This document shows, piece after piece, positions 21,853-30,431 of a DNA stretch of 41,458 bases (positions are counted from its first letter, which is position 1; each line of letters begins with the position of its first letter). A program made the position numbers and the translations under genes. The notes under the pieces are model-generated. The model saw only the letters and a program-made list of their open reading frames with translations, ran no database searches and was not told the DNA's origin. The DNA comes from a virus: positions 1 to 41,458 of IMG/VR virus record IMGVR_UViG_3300045257_000156, one strand, 5' to 3'.

Positions 21853-22821
21853 GTGGCCAACCCGAACGTCGGGCAAAGGGTCACAGCCAACTGGGAAGTC
21901 GTCGTCGGCAAAGGGCCGATGGACAACATCCATGACGACTACTGGTTCTTCAACCAGATGTCGCAAGGCGATGGCTTCCTCAGTCTCAATGGCGGTGACT
22001 TCATCGCGATTCCCTTGGAATACGCGATCAATACGACCGTGTCGTCCTACAGCGACACGGACACGATCAGCACGACCCGCGTGGACGTGTTTGATCGCGC
22101 AGAAGCGCAGTGGAAGGAATACGCGGGGACGGCGATCATGTCCGACCTCGAAGCCGATCGTAACGATGGCGACGGCACCGTGTTTCCCTTGCTGCCGGCG
22201 AAGCTCGAAAACGTGCGCAACTCGATGAAGCGGATCATCAATCAGGATTCCTTCTCGGATGGCTCGGGCAACTCGAGCAAGGTCATCGGCGGGATGCAGT
22301 ATCTCGTCGCGACGGCGCCGACCTCCGGCACGGTGCTGGCGATCAACCGGGCCAACTTCGCGTTCTGGCGCTCGCAGCAAACGAGTGGCGCGAAAACCAC
22401 GACCGCCTTCGACAACCTGCGGGCGACGATGCGATCCATCTACAACCTGTGCTCTAACGGCATGGGCGATCAGCATCCGACCACCGCGACGACTGACCGT
22501 GCGACCTTTGAAGGCTTTGAAGGCTTGCTCCTCGCGAACGAGCGCTTCACCTCGAAGGCGGAAGCGGATGGCGGGTTCAAGAACGAAGTCCTGAAGTTCA
22601 AGGGCGCAAAACTCAGCTACGACTACGCGTGTCCCGCTGGGAACCTCTACTTCTGGAATCCCAAGTTCCTGAAGCTGGCCTACAAGAAGGGCAGCTGGTT
22701 CAAGATGGAAGACCCCATCCGGCCAGCCAACCAAACGCTGACGGTCTATCCTGTCCGGACAATGTGCAATCTGATTACAACCAACGCCAGACGGCTCGGC
22801 GTAGTCAGCGGTGTTACGTGA
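21853..22821 (+). CDS. Major capsid protein (322 aa)
   Basis: GTG start after GGAG. Features such as NWEVVVGKGPMDNIHDDYW near the N-terminus, NGGDFIAIPLEYAINTTV, and NLYFWNPKFLKLAYKKG with a closing ITTNARRLGVV fit an HK97-fold shell protein of podovirus-like phages. Position after scaffold and length agree. The minus-strand HNH gene overlaps its 3' end by 8 bases. Confidence 0.8.
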   Translation: MANPNVGQRVTANWEVVVGKGPMDNIHDDYWFFNQMSQGDGFLSLNGGDFIAIPLEYAINTTVSSYSDTDTISTTRVDVFDRAEAQWKEYAGTAIMSDLEADRNDGDGTVFPLLPAKLENVRNSMKRIINQDSFSDGSGNSSKVIGGMQYLVATAPTSGTVLAINRANFAFWRSQQTSGAKTTTAFDNLRATMRSIYNLCSNGMGDQHPTTATTDRATFEGFEGLLLANERFTSKAEADGGFKNEVLKFKGAKLSYDYACPAGNLYFWNPKFLKLAYKKGSWFKMEDPIRPANQTLTVYPVRTMCNLITTNARRLGVVSGVT

Positions 22822-23266
22822 GATGAACCCATTGCCACGTTTTACGGTGGACGATCAGCGAGATGGCTGGATGACTGAGGCCAAACGCACGCGCGAGTGC
22901 GTTCACGCCTTCGCCATTGGCATATCTCGCACGAATCGCGCGCACATCGTCTGCCGTAAGCGTGGTCTTGCCTCGGCCTCGTTGCTTAGCGGCCATATCG
23001 CTCAAATTGTCTGCTTGTGTGCCGAGGAAGAGGTGGGACGGGTTCACGCAGAGCGGGGTGTCGCAACGATGGAGCACGGACGCACCGTCGGGAATGGCCC
23101 CGTGTGTCAACGTCCACGCAACGCGATGGCTGCGCGCCATGTGATTGCGGCCGATGTTGAACGCCCCATAGCGATTGTTTACGGCGCCGGTCCACAACCA
23201 GCAACTCCGTGTTTTGGTGACGTGCGACCAGAAGCGTGGAGCGAGTGGGCCGATAGGACGCGCCAT
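22814..23266 (-). CDS. HNH endonuclease with C-terminal helix-turn-helix, minus strand (150 aa)
   Basis: Right to left: RFWSHVTKTRSCWLWTG, RSHRVAWTLTHG, VLHRCDTPLCVNPSHLFLG (about 64-82) and ADNLSDMAAKQRG form the classic phage HNH homing nuclease. A helix-turn-helix (VNALARAFGLSHPAISLIV, 121-139) follows. ATG at 23266 is where the conserved part begins. The gene is inserted immediately after the capsid gene and faces the wrong way, as expected of a selfish homing element. Confidence 0.9.
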   Translation of the reverse strand: MARPIGPLAPRFWSHVTKTRSCWLWTGAVNNRYGAFNIGRNHMARSHRVAWTLTHGAIPDGASVLHRCDTPLCVNPSHLFLGTQADNLSDMAAKQRGRGKTTLTADDVRAIRARYANGEGVNALARAFGLSHPAISLIVHRKTWQWVHLT

Positions 23267-23387
23267 CGCGCATGAGGTTACACCAAGAGAGCGAGAAAAA
23301 GAAGCGACAGTAAACCGAGTGGAAGCCGTGCGCGCGCGTTCATTCTGACGCCGCGCACGCACCACTAACGAGTAGAAAGAACATCTC

Positions 23388-24131
23388 ATGCCTGGAATGG
23401 TCGGAATCCCGATCGCGGTTGGCTCTGACGGCTTTCAGACGTCGGCCACGCAAGTCCACGCGCTTGGCACCTTGGGCTTTACCAAGGACGGGCGCATCTA
23501 CCGCTACTGCAAAGCGGGTCTGGTCGATCTGGTCGCGGGGAATGTGATTCAAAGTCCAGCGATCACGCCGAATCATCTCGGCGCGGTGTCCCCGGCGGTT
23601 GCGCTCGGCGCGGTGGCGTTCACGTTTACCCCCGGCGGTACGCTTGGGACGGCAAATCAGTATGCGGAAGGCTATCTGCAAGTCGACACCACGCCCGGCA
23701 ACGGCTACGTGTACGGCGTGTCGGGGCATCCCGCGTTCGCGACGTCCACGGCGTTTCCGTTGACGCTCAAACTGGATGATCCGATTCAGGTCGCACTCAC
23801 CTCGTCGTCGCGGCTCGGCCTCTTGATGAATCCCTGGAACGGGGTCATTCAGAGTCCGATCACCACGGCGACCGGACTCGTCGTCGGCGTCGCGCCCTAT
23901 ATCGTCTCGGCCAGTCAGTACGGCTGGATCCAGGTGTCGGGGATGGCCTCGGCGCTGGTGAACGGCACCCCAGCCCTTGGGACGATCGTGATCGGCACGA
24001 GCGGGACCACGGCCGGTGCCGTGGATGTGGCAACGGCTGCGCCCCTGTTGACGGGGCAGGCGATCGGCGCGATGGCCCAAATCGGGGTATCGGGAAAGAA
24101 TAACTTCGTGTTCCTTCGTGGGCTTCTGTAA
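23388..24131 (+). CDS. Head decoration or minor head protein candidate (247 aa)
   Basis: Follows the capsid gene after the HNH insertion. Strand-rich and Gly/Ala/Thr/Val-rich (ALGAVAFTFTPGGTLGTANQ), no cysteine pair or enzyme motif. A GKNNFVFLRGLL C-terminus. Proteins at this position are commonly capsid decoration or fibre proteins; I could not match a named family. Confidence 0.6.
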   Translation: MPGMVGIPIAVGSDGFQTSATQVHALGTLGFTKDGRIYRYCKAGLVDLVAGNVIQSPAITPNHLGAVSPAVALGAVAFTFTPGGTLGTANQYAEGYLQVDTTPGNGYVYGVSGHPAFATSTAFPLTLKLDDPIQVALTSSSRLGLLMNPWNGVIQSPITTATGLVVGVAPYIVSASQYGWIQVSGMASALVNGTPALGTIVIGTSGTTAGAVDVATAAPLLTGQAIGAMAQIGVSGKNNFVFLRGLL

Positions 24132-24138
24132 CTCGCCG

Positions 24139-24165
24139 GGGCGGCAGGTAAGTCCGCCCTTGTTT
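24139..24165 (+). terminator. Candidate terminator after the decoration gene
   Basis: GGGCGG (24139-24144) pairs with CCGCCC (24154-24159) around a 9-base loop, followed by TTGTTT. The T-run is interrupted, so termination may be partial, lowering expression of later genes relative to capsid. Confidence 0.5.
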
Positions 24166-24183
24166 CTCAGAACGGAGTCAGGA

Positions 24184-24399
24184 ATGGCGAGAACGCTTCG
24201 CGGACGGACGACCGGGCACGACAATATTGCGGTGGGCAGTGTCAGCGGGCAGGAGCGCACGATCAGCGGCGCCGCCCCGCCGGCCGAAAAAGTGGGCGGC
24301 CTCGACAACGTGGCGGCGGGTTCGGCGTTTCCGACCTCGGTCATTGCCGATGACCAGCAGGCCGGGGTCACGACCATGCTGATTGAGCGACGAAGCTAA
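24184..24399 (+). CDS. Small hypothetical protein (71 aa)
   Basis: ATG follows AACGGAGTCAGGA. Gly/Ala/Ser-rich with basic N-terminus (ARTLRGRTTGHDN). Between head genes, so probably a minor structural protein. Not recognised. Confidence 0.55.
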   Translation: MARTLRGRTTGHDNIAVGSVSGQERTISGAAPPAEKVGGLDNVAAGSAFPTSVIADDQQAGVTTMLIERRS

Positions 24400-24402
24400 G
24401 CC

Positions 24403-25062
24403 ATGCCGTTTCAAAAGAAAGCCGCGAGTGTCGCGGATCCAGAAGGCGTGCCCGCGGAATTGCCGGACGCCGACGAGCCAGAGTCCGACACGCAAACGAT
24501 GCTGGCGCAGCTTGCCGCCTTGCAGCAGCAAGTGCAGGCCATGCAGATGGCGCAAGCGGCCAGTGGGGGCATGACGCCCGCGCAGCTCGAAGCGATCCTC
24601 CTGCGGGTAGCGGAAGCGACCGCGGCGGCGCAGGAGCGGGCCGCGAATCCGTCGAACAAAACACACCCGGCGATCAGTGCATTCAGTTACCCAGAAGGAG
24701 ACGTGGCTCGGCCGAAACCGCCGTTCAAGTGCGAGATGTTCTGGGTTGGCTTTCCGCTCGAAATCGAGATGCTCACACCCGAGGAAGTCATCCTGTTCAA
24801 TCTGGCGGTGCCGGGTGAGTTTCAGTTCGCGCGAATCGGGGACCAACCAGGCATCAAGTCCGGGAAATTGACCATCACCGGCACGACCGCGGCGGATGGC
24901 AAACTGGCGCGGCTGGAGTTTATCTTTCCGTGTCGCGGGGATGAAAAGAATCTCCTACCGGGCATGGTGAGCATGTTGCGTGATGCGGTGGGCCTGCCGA
25001 CGAAGGCCGCTGAACTTGAAGCGGAAGTCGCGATGTTGCGGACGTTGGTGGGGCGCGCATGA
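24403..25062 (+). CDS. Head-region protein with coiled coil (219 aa)
   Basis: N-terminal coiled coil (TMLAQLAALQQQVQAMQMAQ and ILLRVAEATAAAQE), then a strand-rich domain (PPFKCEMFWVGFPLEIEMLT), and a short C-terminal helix (AAELEAEVAMLRTLVG). ATGA-type overlap with the adaptor gene. Probably virion-associated. Family not recognised. Confidence 0.6.
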   Translation: MPFQKKAASVADPEGVPAELPDADEPESDTQTMLAQLAALQQQVQAMQMAQAASGGMTPAQLEAILLRVAEATAAAQERAANPSNKTHPAISAFSYPEGDVARPKPPFKCEMFWVGFPLEIEMLTPEEVILFNLAVPGEFQFARIGDQPGIKSGKLTITGTTAADGKLARLEFIFPCRGDEKNLLPGMVSMLRDAVGLPTKAAELEAEVAMLRTLVGRA

Positions 25063-26033
25063 ACCTTGCCGCGATGCAAGCGGATCTGTTTCGGCGGCTC
25101 GTCTATCCGGCGGCGCCCTCCACGCCGACGACGACGCGGCTCACCAGCTTCCTGAACGACGGCTTACAGGAAGTCCTGGGCGAACCCGGCCTCGGGGAGT
25201 GGTTCACGCAGAACGATCCGGCCATGACCTTTGCCTCCGTGGCGAGCCAACCCGTCTATGCGCTCTCCTGGGCCGTGCAGCGGATTGACGCGATTGTCGA
25301 CCGGACGAATCTCCGCAAACTCGAGATGCGCCCCTTGTCGTGGTATCGGCAGACTGAGCCCGATCCCACGATCCGATCGGGGATTCCCTCGGTCTGGATC
25401 CCGCTCGGCTTTGAAGCGGTGCAGGTCCAACCCTCGGCCGCCGCGGCGATCTTTATCAAGTCGACCAGCGCAGGCGAGACGGGCGCCGCGTATCTCGAAG
25501 GCATCCGGACGGGCGGCTACCCCGCGAGTGCGACGATCACCAACATGACCGGCGTGACCGCCGTGCAGTTCGGGACGCTGAGTGATGTGATCCAAATCAC
25601 CAAGGTCTATCTCGCCGTCGCCGCGGTGGGCACGGTCACCGTGACGCAGATTTCTGGCGCGGGCGCCGTGCTCGCGACCATCCCGATTGGGGAGACGTTC
25701 GCGCGGTACCAGAGCCTGGCGTTGTGGCCGACGCCCGCGACGATCCTGACGTACACCGTGGACGGGGAACGATCGCTGCCGCTGATGGTGAATGCGACCG
25801 ATGAGCCCCCGTTCGCGCCACGCTTTCACAAAGTCCTGGTGGATTACGCCTTGTGGCGCGAGTTCGAGAAAACGGCCGATAGTCGGGCGCCCGAAGCCCG
25901 GAAGAACTACGAGCGCGGGGTGAGCCATCTGCGCTACTTCGTGACGTGTCCGCCCGATGATCTGCCGAGCCGGTCACGCCGACCGGCGGGGATGAGTCGC
26001 TACGGCGCGATGTTCCCCGTGGGGCGCGGGTAA
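25059..26033 (+). CDS. Head-tail adaptor / tail tubular A-like protein (324 aa)
   Basis: The start MNLAAMQADLFRRLVYPAAP with RLTSFLNDGLQEVL is shared by adaptor proteins of short-tailed phages, which bind the portal from below. A strand-rich middle domain follows (VFGT-like VTVTQISGAGAV), and the C-terminus has a helical FHKVLVDYALWREFEKTAD. Located directly before the large tubular protein, the usual order. Confidence 0.7.
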   Translation: MNLAAMQADLFRRLVYPAAPSTPTTTRLTSFLNDGLQEVLGEPGLGEWFTQNDPAMTFASVASQPVYALSWAVQRIDAIVDRTNLRKLEMRPLSWYRQTEPDPTIRSGIPSVWIPLGFEAVQVQPSAAAAIFIKSTSAGETGAAYLEGIRTGGYPASATITNMTGVTAVQFGTLSDVIQITKVYLAVAAVGTVTVTQISGAGAVLATIPIGETFARYQSLALWPTPATILTYTVDGERSLPLMVNATDEPPFAPRFHKVLVDYALWREFEKTADSRAPEARKNYERGVSHLRYFVTCPPDDLPSRSRRPAGMSRYGAMFPVGRG

Positions 26034-27983
26034 ATGGCGCAGGGGACGCCCATGGTCATCGCGGATCTGTCCGGGGGACGGAATGGGGCGGACAGTCCGC
26101 TGTCGCCCGCGTTTGGGCCGACGCAGTGTGTCGATGCGGTGAATGTGGACTGGTATCGCACGAGCTTCGCCCGCAAGCGGGACGGGTCCACGAATATCTC
26201 GATGTCCGGATCGGCCATGACCGGCGTCGTCTCGTTTTTGGGGCGGTTCGTCCCGGGCACCGATGAATCCGCCGCGCAGCTCTTTGTGCTCGATGATGAA
26301 GTGTCGTTCCCGACCTTCTACCGGCTCGCGGCGGGCACGACCTGGGCGACGTTCGCGCAGATCGGCATTCCCACCGGCGCCTTCTGGGAAGTGACGGGCG
26401 TCTCCTTTGATGGGAAATACTTCCTGAGTTACCAGAGCGGGACGCCCCGGTTGCATGTGTTTGATCCGGCGACCAATACGATCCGGGCGACGGGGATCGC
26501 GACGACGGCGGCGCCGACGATCGCGGACTTCGGGGCCGGCGCCTACCCGGCCACGCTGCGGTATTACCGCATCCGGTATATCACGGCGGCGTATGTGCGG
26601 ATCGGCGAAGCGACGCCCAGTGTGAGCTTTACGCCCTCGGGGACCGGGACCGCCGCGCGGATCACGCGCCCCGCGGCGCCGGGGGAAGGCGAGACGTTCT
26701 GGCAGATCGAAGCCTCCACGGATAACGTCACGTTTTACGTGATTCTGACCCAAAACATTGTCACGGCCACGATCGATGACACGATTGCGCCCGCGACGTA
26801 TAGCGGCGGGGCGTTCGCGGTCACGAAAGCGACGGGCCGCTTCACCTTGCAGAAGTCCTATCGCTTCATTGCCGCGGACCAGAATCGGCTGATCGGGTTC
26901 GGGTCGTGGACGGCGAGCGACAAGCAGAACCGGCTGGAATTTGGCGCGGTCCTCGGGAGTCTCGACCAGAACGACAGCGAGCGTGTCGATACACAGACCA
27001 ACTGGTATCTGGACCTCGATGAGAACGCCAGCGATGTCCCGACAGGCCTCATCGGGCCGATGTTCGGGAGTTTCTTCGCGTTCAAGTCCCGGTCGATCTA
27101 CGAACTGAGTCCGACTGGATCGACCACGCAGCCGTACACCAAGACGCGGATCAGCGGCGTCGTGGGATCGGTCGGCGGTCATGCGGCCTGTGTCGGCGAA
27201 GATGTCCACGGGGCGCCCTGTCTCTACTTCATGACGCATCGGGGGATGTATCGCTACGGGGCCAGCTATCAGTACGGGGTGTCGGGCCTCACCTATATCG
27301 GGCGCGGCATCGAAGATCTGGTCCTCGGGCCGACCTCGGTCATGAACATGGCGGCCACGCATGTGATCGCGCACTGCGTCTATCACGCGGATTTGCGGCA
27401 AGTGTGGGTCTGGTTTGCCACGGGCGCGAACAACGATCCGGACACGCTCTGTAAGCTCGACGTCATGACGAACGGCTGGAGCCGGTTTACCGGACCCATC
27501 GCGGCGGCGCGGTGCTCGTGCCTGTTTGCGAAGAGTCTCGGGGCGTCGATGGGCTTCCAGCTCGTGCCGTATATCGGCTCGTCCACAACGGTCAATCGCG
27601 TCACGCGGTGCGCCGACAGCACGATCACGACGGACGGTGGCACGAGCTTTCAGGCGACGATCACGACCAAGCCGCTCGAGCCTGGCGGCGCGGGGTTCAA
27701 CGGGCGCATGAGCGATTTGCTGCTCACGGCCCCTGTGGCGACGGGGGTCACCATTACGGGAACGGCTACGCCGGATTTTGGCGCCAGTCCGGTGAAAGTC
27801 GGGACGGCGCTGTTGACGGCCTCGGGCAGTGAATCGCGGGTGATTGTCGAACTCGAAGACACGGAACTCGCCGGGGCGCAGTATCTGCAAGTCACGATTG
27901 GCGACGGGGCCGCGGTGGCGAATGCGTGGAGTCTCGATCGGATATCGCTGGTGACCTATCCACAGGAGCCGGTGGTCGCATGA
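26034..27983 (+). CDS. Large tail tubular / stabilisation protein (649 aa)
   Basis: Length, strand-rich composition and position after the adaptor match tail tubular B-type hub proteins of podovirus-like phages. Begins IADLSGGRNGADSPLSPAFG, a common opening of this family (a short grip on the N-terminal region). Residues 276-293 (YRFIAADQNRLIGFGSWT) are the source of the duplicated fragment at 19032. Starts directly after the adaptor stop and ends in an ATGA overlap. Confidence 0.75.
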   Translation: MAQGTPMVIADLSGGRNGADSPLSPAFGPTQCVDAVNVDWYRTSFARKRDGSTNISMSGSAMTGVVSFLGRFVPGTDESAAQLFVLDDEVSFPTFYRLAAGTTWATFAQIGIPTGAFWEVTGVSFDGKYFLSYQSGTPRLHVFDPATNTIRATGIATTAAPTIADFGAGAYPATLRYYRIRYITAAYVRIGEATPSVSFTPSGTGTAARITRPAAPGEGETFWQIEASTDNVTFYVILTQNIVTATIDDTIAPATYSGGAFAVTKATGRFTLQKSYRFIAADQNRLIGFGSWTASDKQNRLEFGAVLGSLDQNDSERVDTQTNWYLDLDENASDVPTGLIGPMFGSFFAFKSRSIYELSPTGSTTQPYTKTRISGVVGSVGGHAACVGEDVHGAPCLYFMTHRGMYRYGASYQYGVSGLTYIGRGIEDLVLGPTSVMNMAATHVIAHCVYHADLRQVWVWFATGANNDPDTLCKLDVMTNGWSRFTGPIAAARCSCLFAKSLGASMGFQLVPYIGSSTTVNRVTRCADSTITTDGGTSFQATITTKPLEPGGAGFNGRMSDLLLTAPVATGVTITGTATPDFGASPVKVGTALLTASGSESRVIVELEDTELAGAQYLQVTIGDGAAVANAWSLDRISLVTYPQEPVVA

Positions 27984-28243
27984 TCGTCCCGTATCGCGCG
28001 CAGCTCGAGCAGCAGGAGGGCGGCTATTGGCTCGTCCTGGCTCTCCAGCAGATCGTGAACGCGATCAGCGTGACGCCGATTAGTGTCGGAGACGCCCGCA
28101 TTCATTCGGGGAACGGCTCGCCACTCAATGTGCTGGTGGGGAACCGCGGGGATCTCTACCTGCGACGGGACGGCGGAACCACGACCACACTCTACGTGAA
28201 GGAAGGCGCAGACTTTACGAGCGCCGGTTGGGTGCCTAAATGA
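27980..28243 (+). CDS. Small virion-type protein ending in GDLYLRRDGG...VKEGxxxTSAGWV (87 aa)
   Basis: The C-terminal half (RGDLYLRRDGGTTTTLYVKE, then AGWVPK) is a domain seen at the ends of many phage tail and fibre proteins. Here it is almost the whole protein, after a short helical start. Probably a tail accessory or fibre attachment piece. Confidence 0.65.
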   Translation: MIVPYRAQLEQQEGGYWLVLALQQIVNAISVTPISVGDARIHSGNGSPLNVLVGNRGDLYLRRDGGTTTTLYVKEGADFTSAGWVPK

Positions 28244-28407
28244 TCCCACCTGATGTGAAGGTCGAGCACGACGAGACCGCGAATCTGACGACGTGGACAC
28301 GCGGGACGGTGAAGGTCTCGTTCCACCCGTCGCCGGATCCAGTGGTCCGCGCCGCGCAGGAAGCGGATCTCGCGCGGCATCTCGATCAGCGGACACAAGG
28401 AGCCTGA
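28240..28407 (+). CDS. Small hypothetical protein (55 aa)
   Basis: ATGA overlap with the upstream gene. Strand-rich start (PPDVKVEHDETANLTTW) and an amphipathic C-terminal helix (VRAAQEADLARHLDQR). Not recognised; probably structural by position. Confidence 0.55.
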   Translation: MIPPDVKVEHDETANLTTWTRGTVKVSFHPSPDPVVRAAQEADLARHLDQRTQGA

Positions 28408-28408
28408 C

Positions 28409-29563
28409 ATGGCGGGACCGGGATCGTACCTGAGCACGGACACGCAACCCACGGACGGGACCGATCCGAACGATCCCGCGGTCCAGGCGCGCGTCCGGGC
28501 GAAACTGGCGAATCCCGCGGCGCCTCCACCCGCGGCGCCCGTGGGGGTGAACCAGAGTACCGGCAGTGGCGACGATCCGTATGCGCCGGGGCCGACGCTG
28601 GATCCGCCACCGGCCGACACGCCGCCCCCGGTGAGTCCGGCCGTCACCCCGCCCGTCAGCTCGACGGGTCCAGGCAGCAACCGGCAGTACTACCCGGACA
28701 GTCCACCCGTGAGTACCGCGGGACCTGTGGCGACGGCGCCGGGGCCGAGTCAGCAACCGGGCGTGCCAGATGCCGGGACCGGTCCAGCGGGCAGCAGTGC
28801 GCCGCTCGGGTCCTTTGCGCCCGGCATGTCCGACGACGCGGTGCGGGCCTTGGCCAATCAGTACATCGACAAGGGCGGGGCGAAGAACATCGACAACGGG
28901 CAGTACTGGGTCGATGCGTACCATCGCATGGACCCCGGCTATTTGCAGTCGCGGCTCCAGCAAGGCGTGAGCGATCAGGCGGGGTACAACGGCGCGTTTG
29001 GGGCCGCGCATCAAACCCCAGGACCGTCAGGGGACGTGGGCAGTTGGACGAGTGGCGCGGGGATGCCCCCTCCAGCCGATGCCGGCGCCTCGAGCGCGTT
29101 CAACGCGCAATTGCGGCAGATGCTCCTGGACCGGATGAAAGGCGACTCGGCGACGGTGAACGAGAGCGACCCGTACATCAGTGCCCCGTTGCAGGCGGCC
29201 CGGGATGAAGCGGCGCGGAATCAGGACACGGAACGGAGCGACCTCGCCGAACACCTCGCCGCGACCGGGCAATCCGGCTCAGCCGCCTTGGGGCAAGGCA
29301 TCCAGCAAAGTGCCGAGCGGAACGCGATGGGCCTCTCCGGCTTGCGGGCGAAGCTGATCACGGGTGAGTTGCAATCGAGACGGGCAGACTTGCAGGACGC
29401 GTATCACACGGCCGTGGCGTCTGGCGACAGTGAAGCTGCGCGACAACTGCAAGGGCAGATGGCGTTGCTCGATGCGCAACTGCGACGCGAGGCGATTGGC
29501 GCAAATCTCGGCATTGACCAAGCCAACCAAAACGCCAATGCCAATAAGTTTCTGACGGGATAA
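28409..29563 (+). CDS. Candidate internal virion protein with Pro-rich N-terminus (384 aa)
   Basis: Residues 1-150 are Pro/Gly/Thr-rich and disordered. A helical middle has DDAVRALANQYIDKGG and YWVDAYHRMDPGYLQSR. The last third is a long helix (SGLRAKLITGELQSRRADLQ and onward). Such unsolved, low-complexity proteins after the tail hub often are ejection proteins carried in the head. Role inferred from position only. Confidence 0.55.
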   Translation: MAGPGSYLSTDTQPTDGTDPNDPAVQARVRAKLANPAAPPPAAPVGVNQSTGSGDDPYAPGPTLDPPPADTPPPVSPAVTPPVSSTGPGSNRQYYPDSPPVSTAGPVATAPGPSQQPGVPDAGTGPAGSSAPLGSFAPGMSDDAVRALANQYIDKGGAKNIDNGQYWVDAYHRMDPGYLQSRLQQGVSDQAGYNGAFGAAHQTPGPSGDVGSWTSGAGMPPPADAGASSAFNAQLRQMLLDRMKGDSATVNESDPYISAPLQAARDEAARNQDTERSDLAEHLAATGQSGSAALGQGIQQSAERNAMGLSGLRAKLITGELQSRRADLQDAYHTAVASGDSEAARQLQGQMALLDAQLRREAIGANLGIDQANQNANANKFLTG

Positions 29564-29567
29564 GCCC

Positions 29568-30431
29568 ATGACCATTCACATGGATCAGTTCGGCAACCAG
29601 ATCGACAACACCGGGGGCGGCTACGTCGATCCCGACTCCGGGCAATGGATCGATACCTCGGGCGGTCAAGCGCCACAGGGCAGCACCGGCAGCAAGATTC
29701 TCGACACGGCCACGAGTCTCGGGAACTTCGCGGGTGATCTCGGCGCCGGACGCGCGGCGGGACGGCAAGCGGCGGGGCAAGCCAATCAGGCCCAAGCAGG
29801 CGTCGCCAACACGTTGTACGGCACGCAGATGGGGAATGCGCTCAAAGGCCCGACCGAGAGCGCGCGATCGACCGCCCTCGGGGACACGATGGCCAACATC
29901 ACGCCGTTCAGCTACGGCGGCACGAAGATGGTGGGCAACATCCCCGTCGTGCAATCGAGTGGCGGCTTGAACCCGTCGAACTTTGGCCCGAACACCCGCG
30001 CGGCAGGACGGAACCTGTCGAGTCTGTCACTCAGTCGCGTGACGGATCCCCGGTTCAACTTACCGACGCCGCCAGTCTTGCCCGGCTTGCCGCAAGCGAC
30101 CGGGTTGGACAAGGGGTTGAGTGCCGCGAGCACGGTGGCGGGGTTGCTGAAAGCCGGAGGGGGTGGAGGCGGATCGGGCGGGACGGTGAATTACACCGAC
30201 ATGGCCAAGAGCTTGATAAACCATTTCGGCACGGACCACCCGATCAGTGGCGGCCAGAACGCGGATCCGAACAATCCCGAGACGGACCCGAGTCTGAATC
30301 CGATGTATGGCCCGCAACCCGATCAACAACTGACGCCGGAGCAGCAGGCGTATCTCGATCAGATCAACAACCCGCAAGATCCGACGCAACAAGGCGGCGG
30401 CGGCCCGGATGGCAGTGACGGAGGCTGGTGA
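29568..30431 (+). CDS. Candidate internal virion protein, Gly/Gln-rich (287 aa)
   Basis: Opens with MDQFGNQIDNTGGGYVDPDS, then Ala/Gly-rich helices (GAGRAAGRQAAGQANQAQAG), and ends Gln/Asp/Gly-rich (QQGGGGPDGSDGGW). No known motif. It sits in the same run of disordered proteins between tail and lysis genes. Confidence 0.55.
   Translation: MTIHMDQFGNQIDNTGGGYVDPDSGQWIDTSGGQAPQGSTGSKILDTATSLGNFAGDLGAGRAAGRQAAGQANQAQAGVANTLYGTQMGNALKGPTESARSTALGDTMANITPFSYGGTKMVGNIPVVQSSGGLNPSNFGPNTRAAGRNLSSLSLSRVTDPRFNLPTPPVLPGLPQATGLDKGLSAASTVAGLLKAGGGGGGSGGTVNYTDMAKSLINHFGTDHPISGGQNADPNNPETDPSLNPMYGPQPDQQLTPEQQAYLDQINNPQDPTQQGGGGPDGSDGGW

Noticed and set aside
25974-27890. 638-codon minus-strand frame
   Set aside because: Shadow of the tail protein; Arg/Asp/Gly-rich with no domain, while the + frame fits its neighbours.
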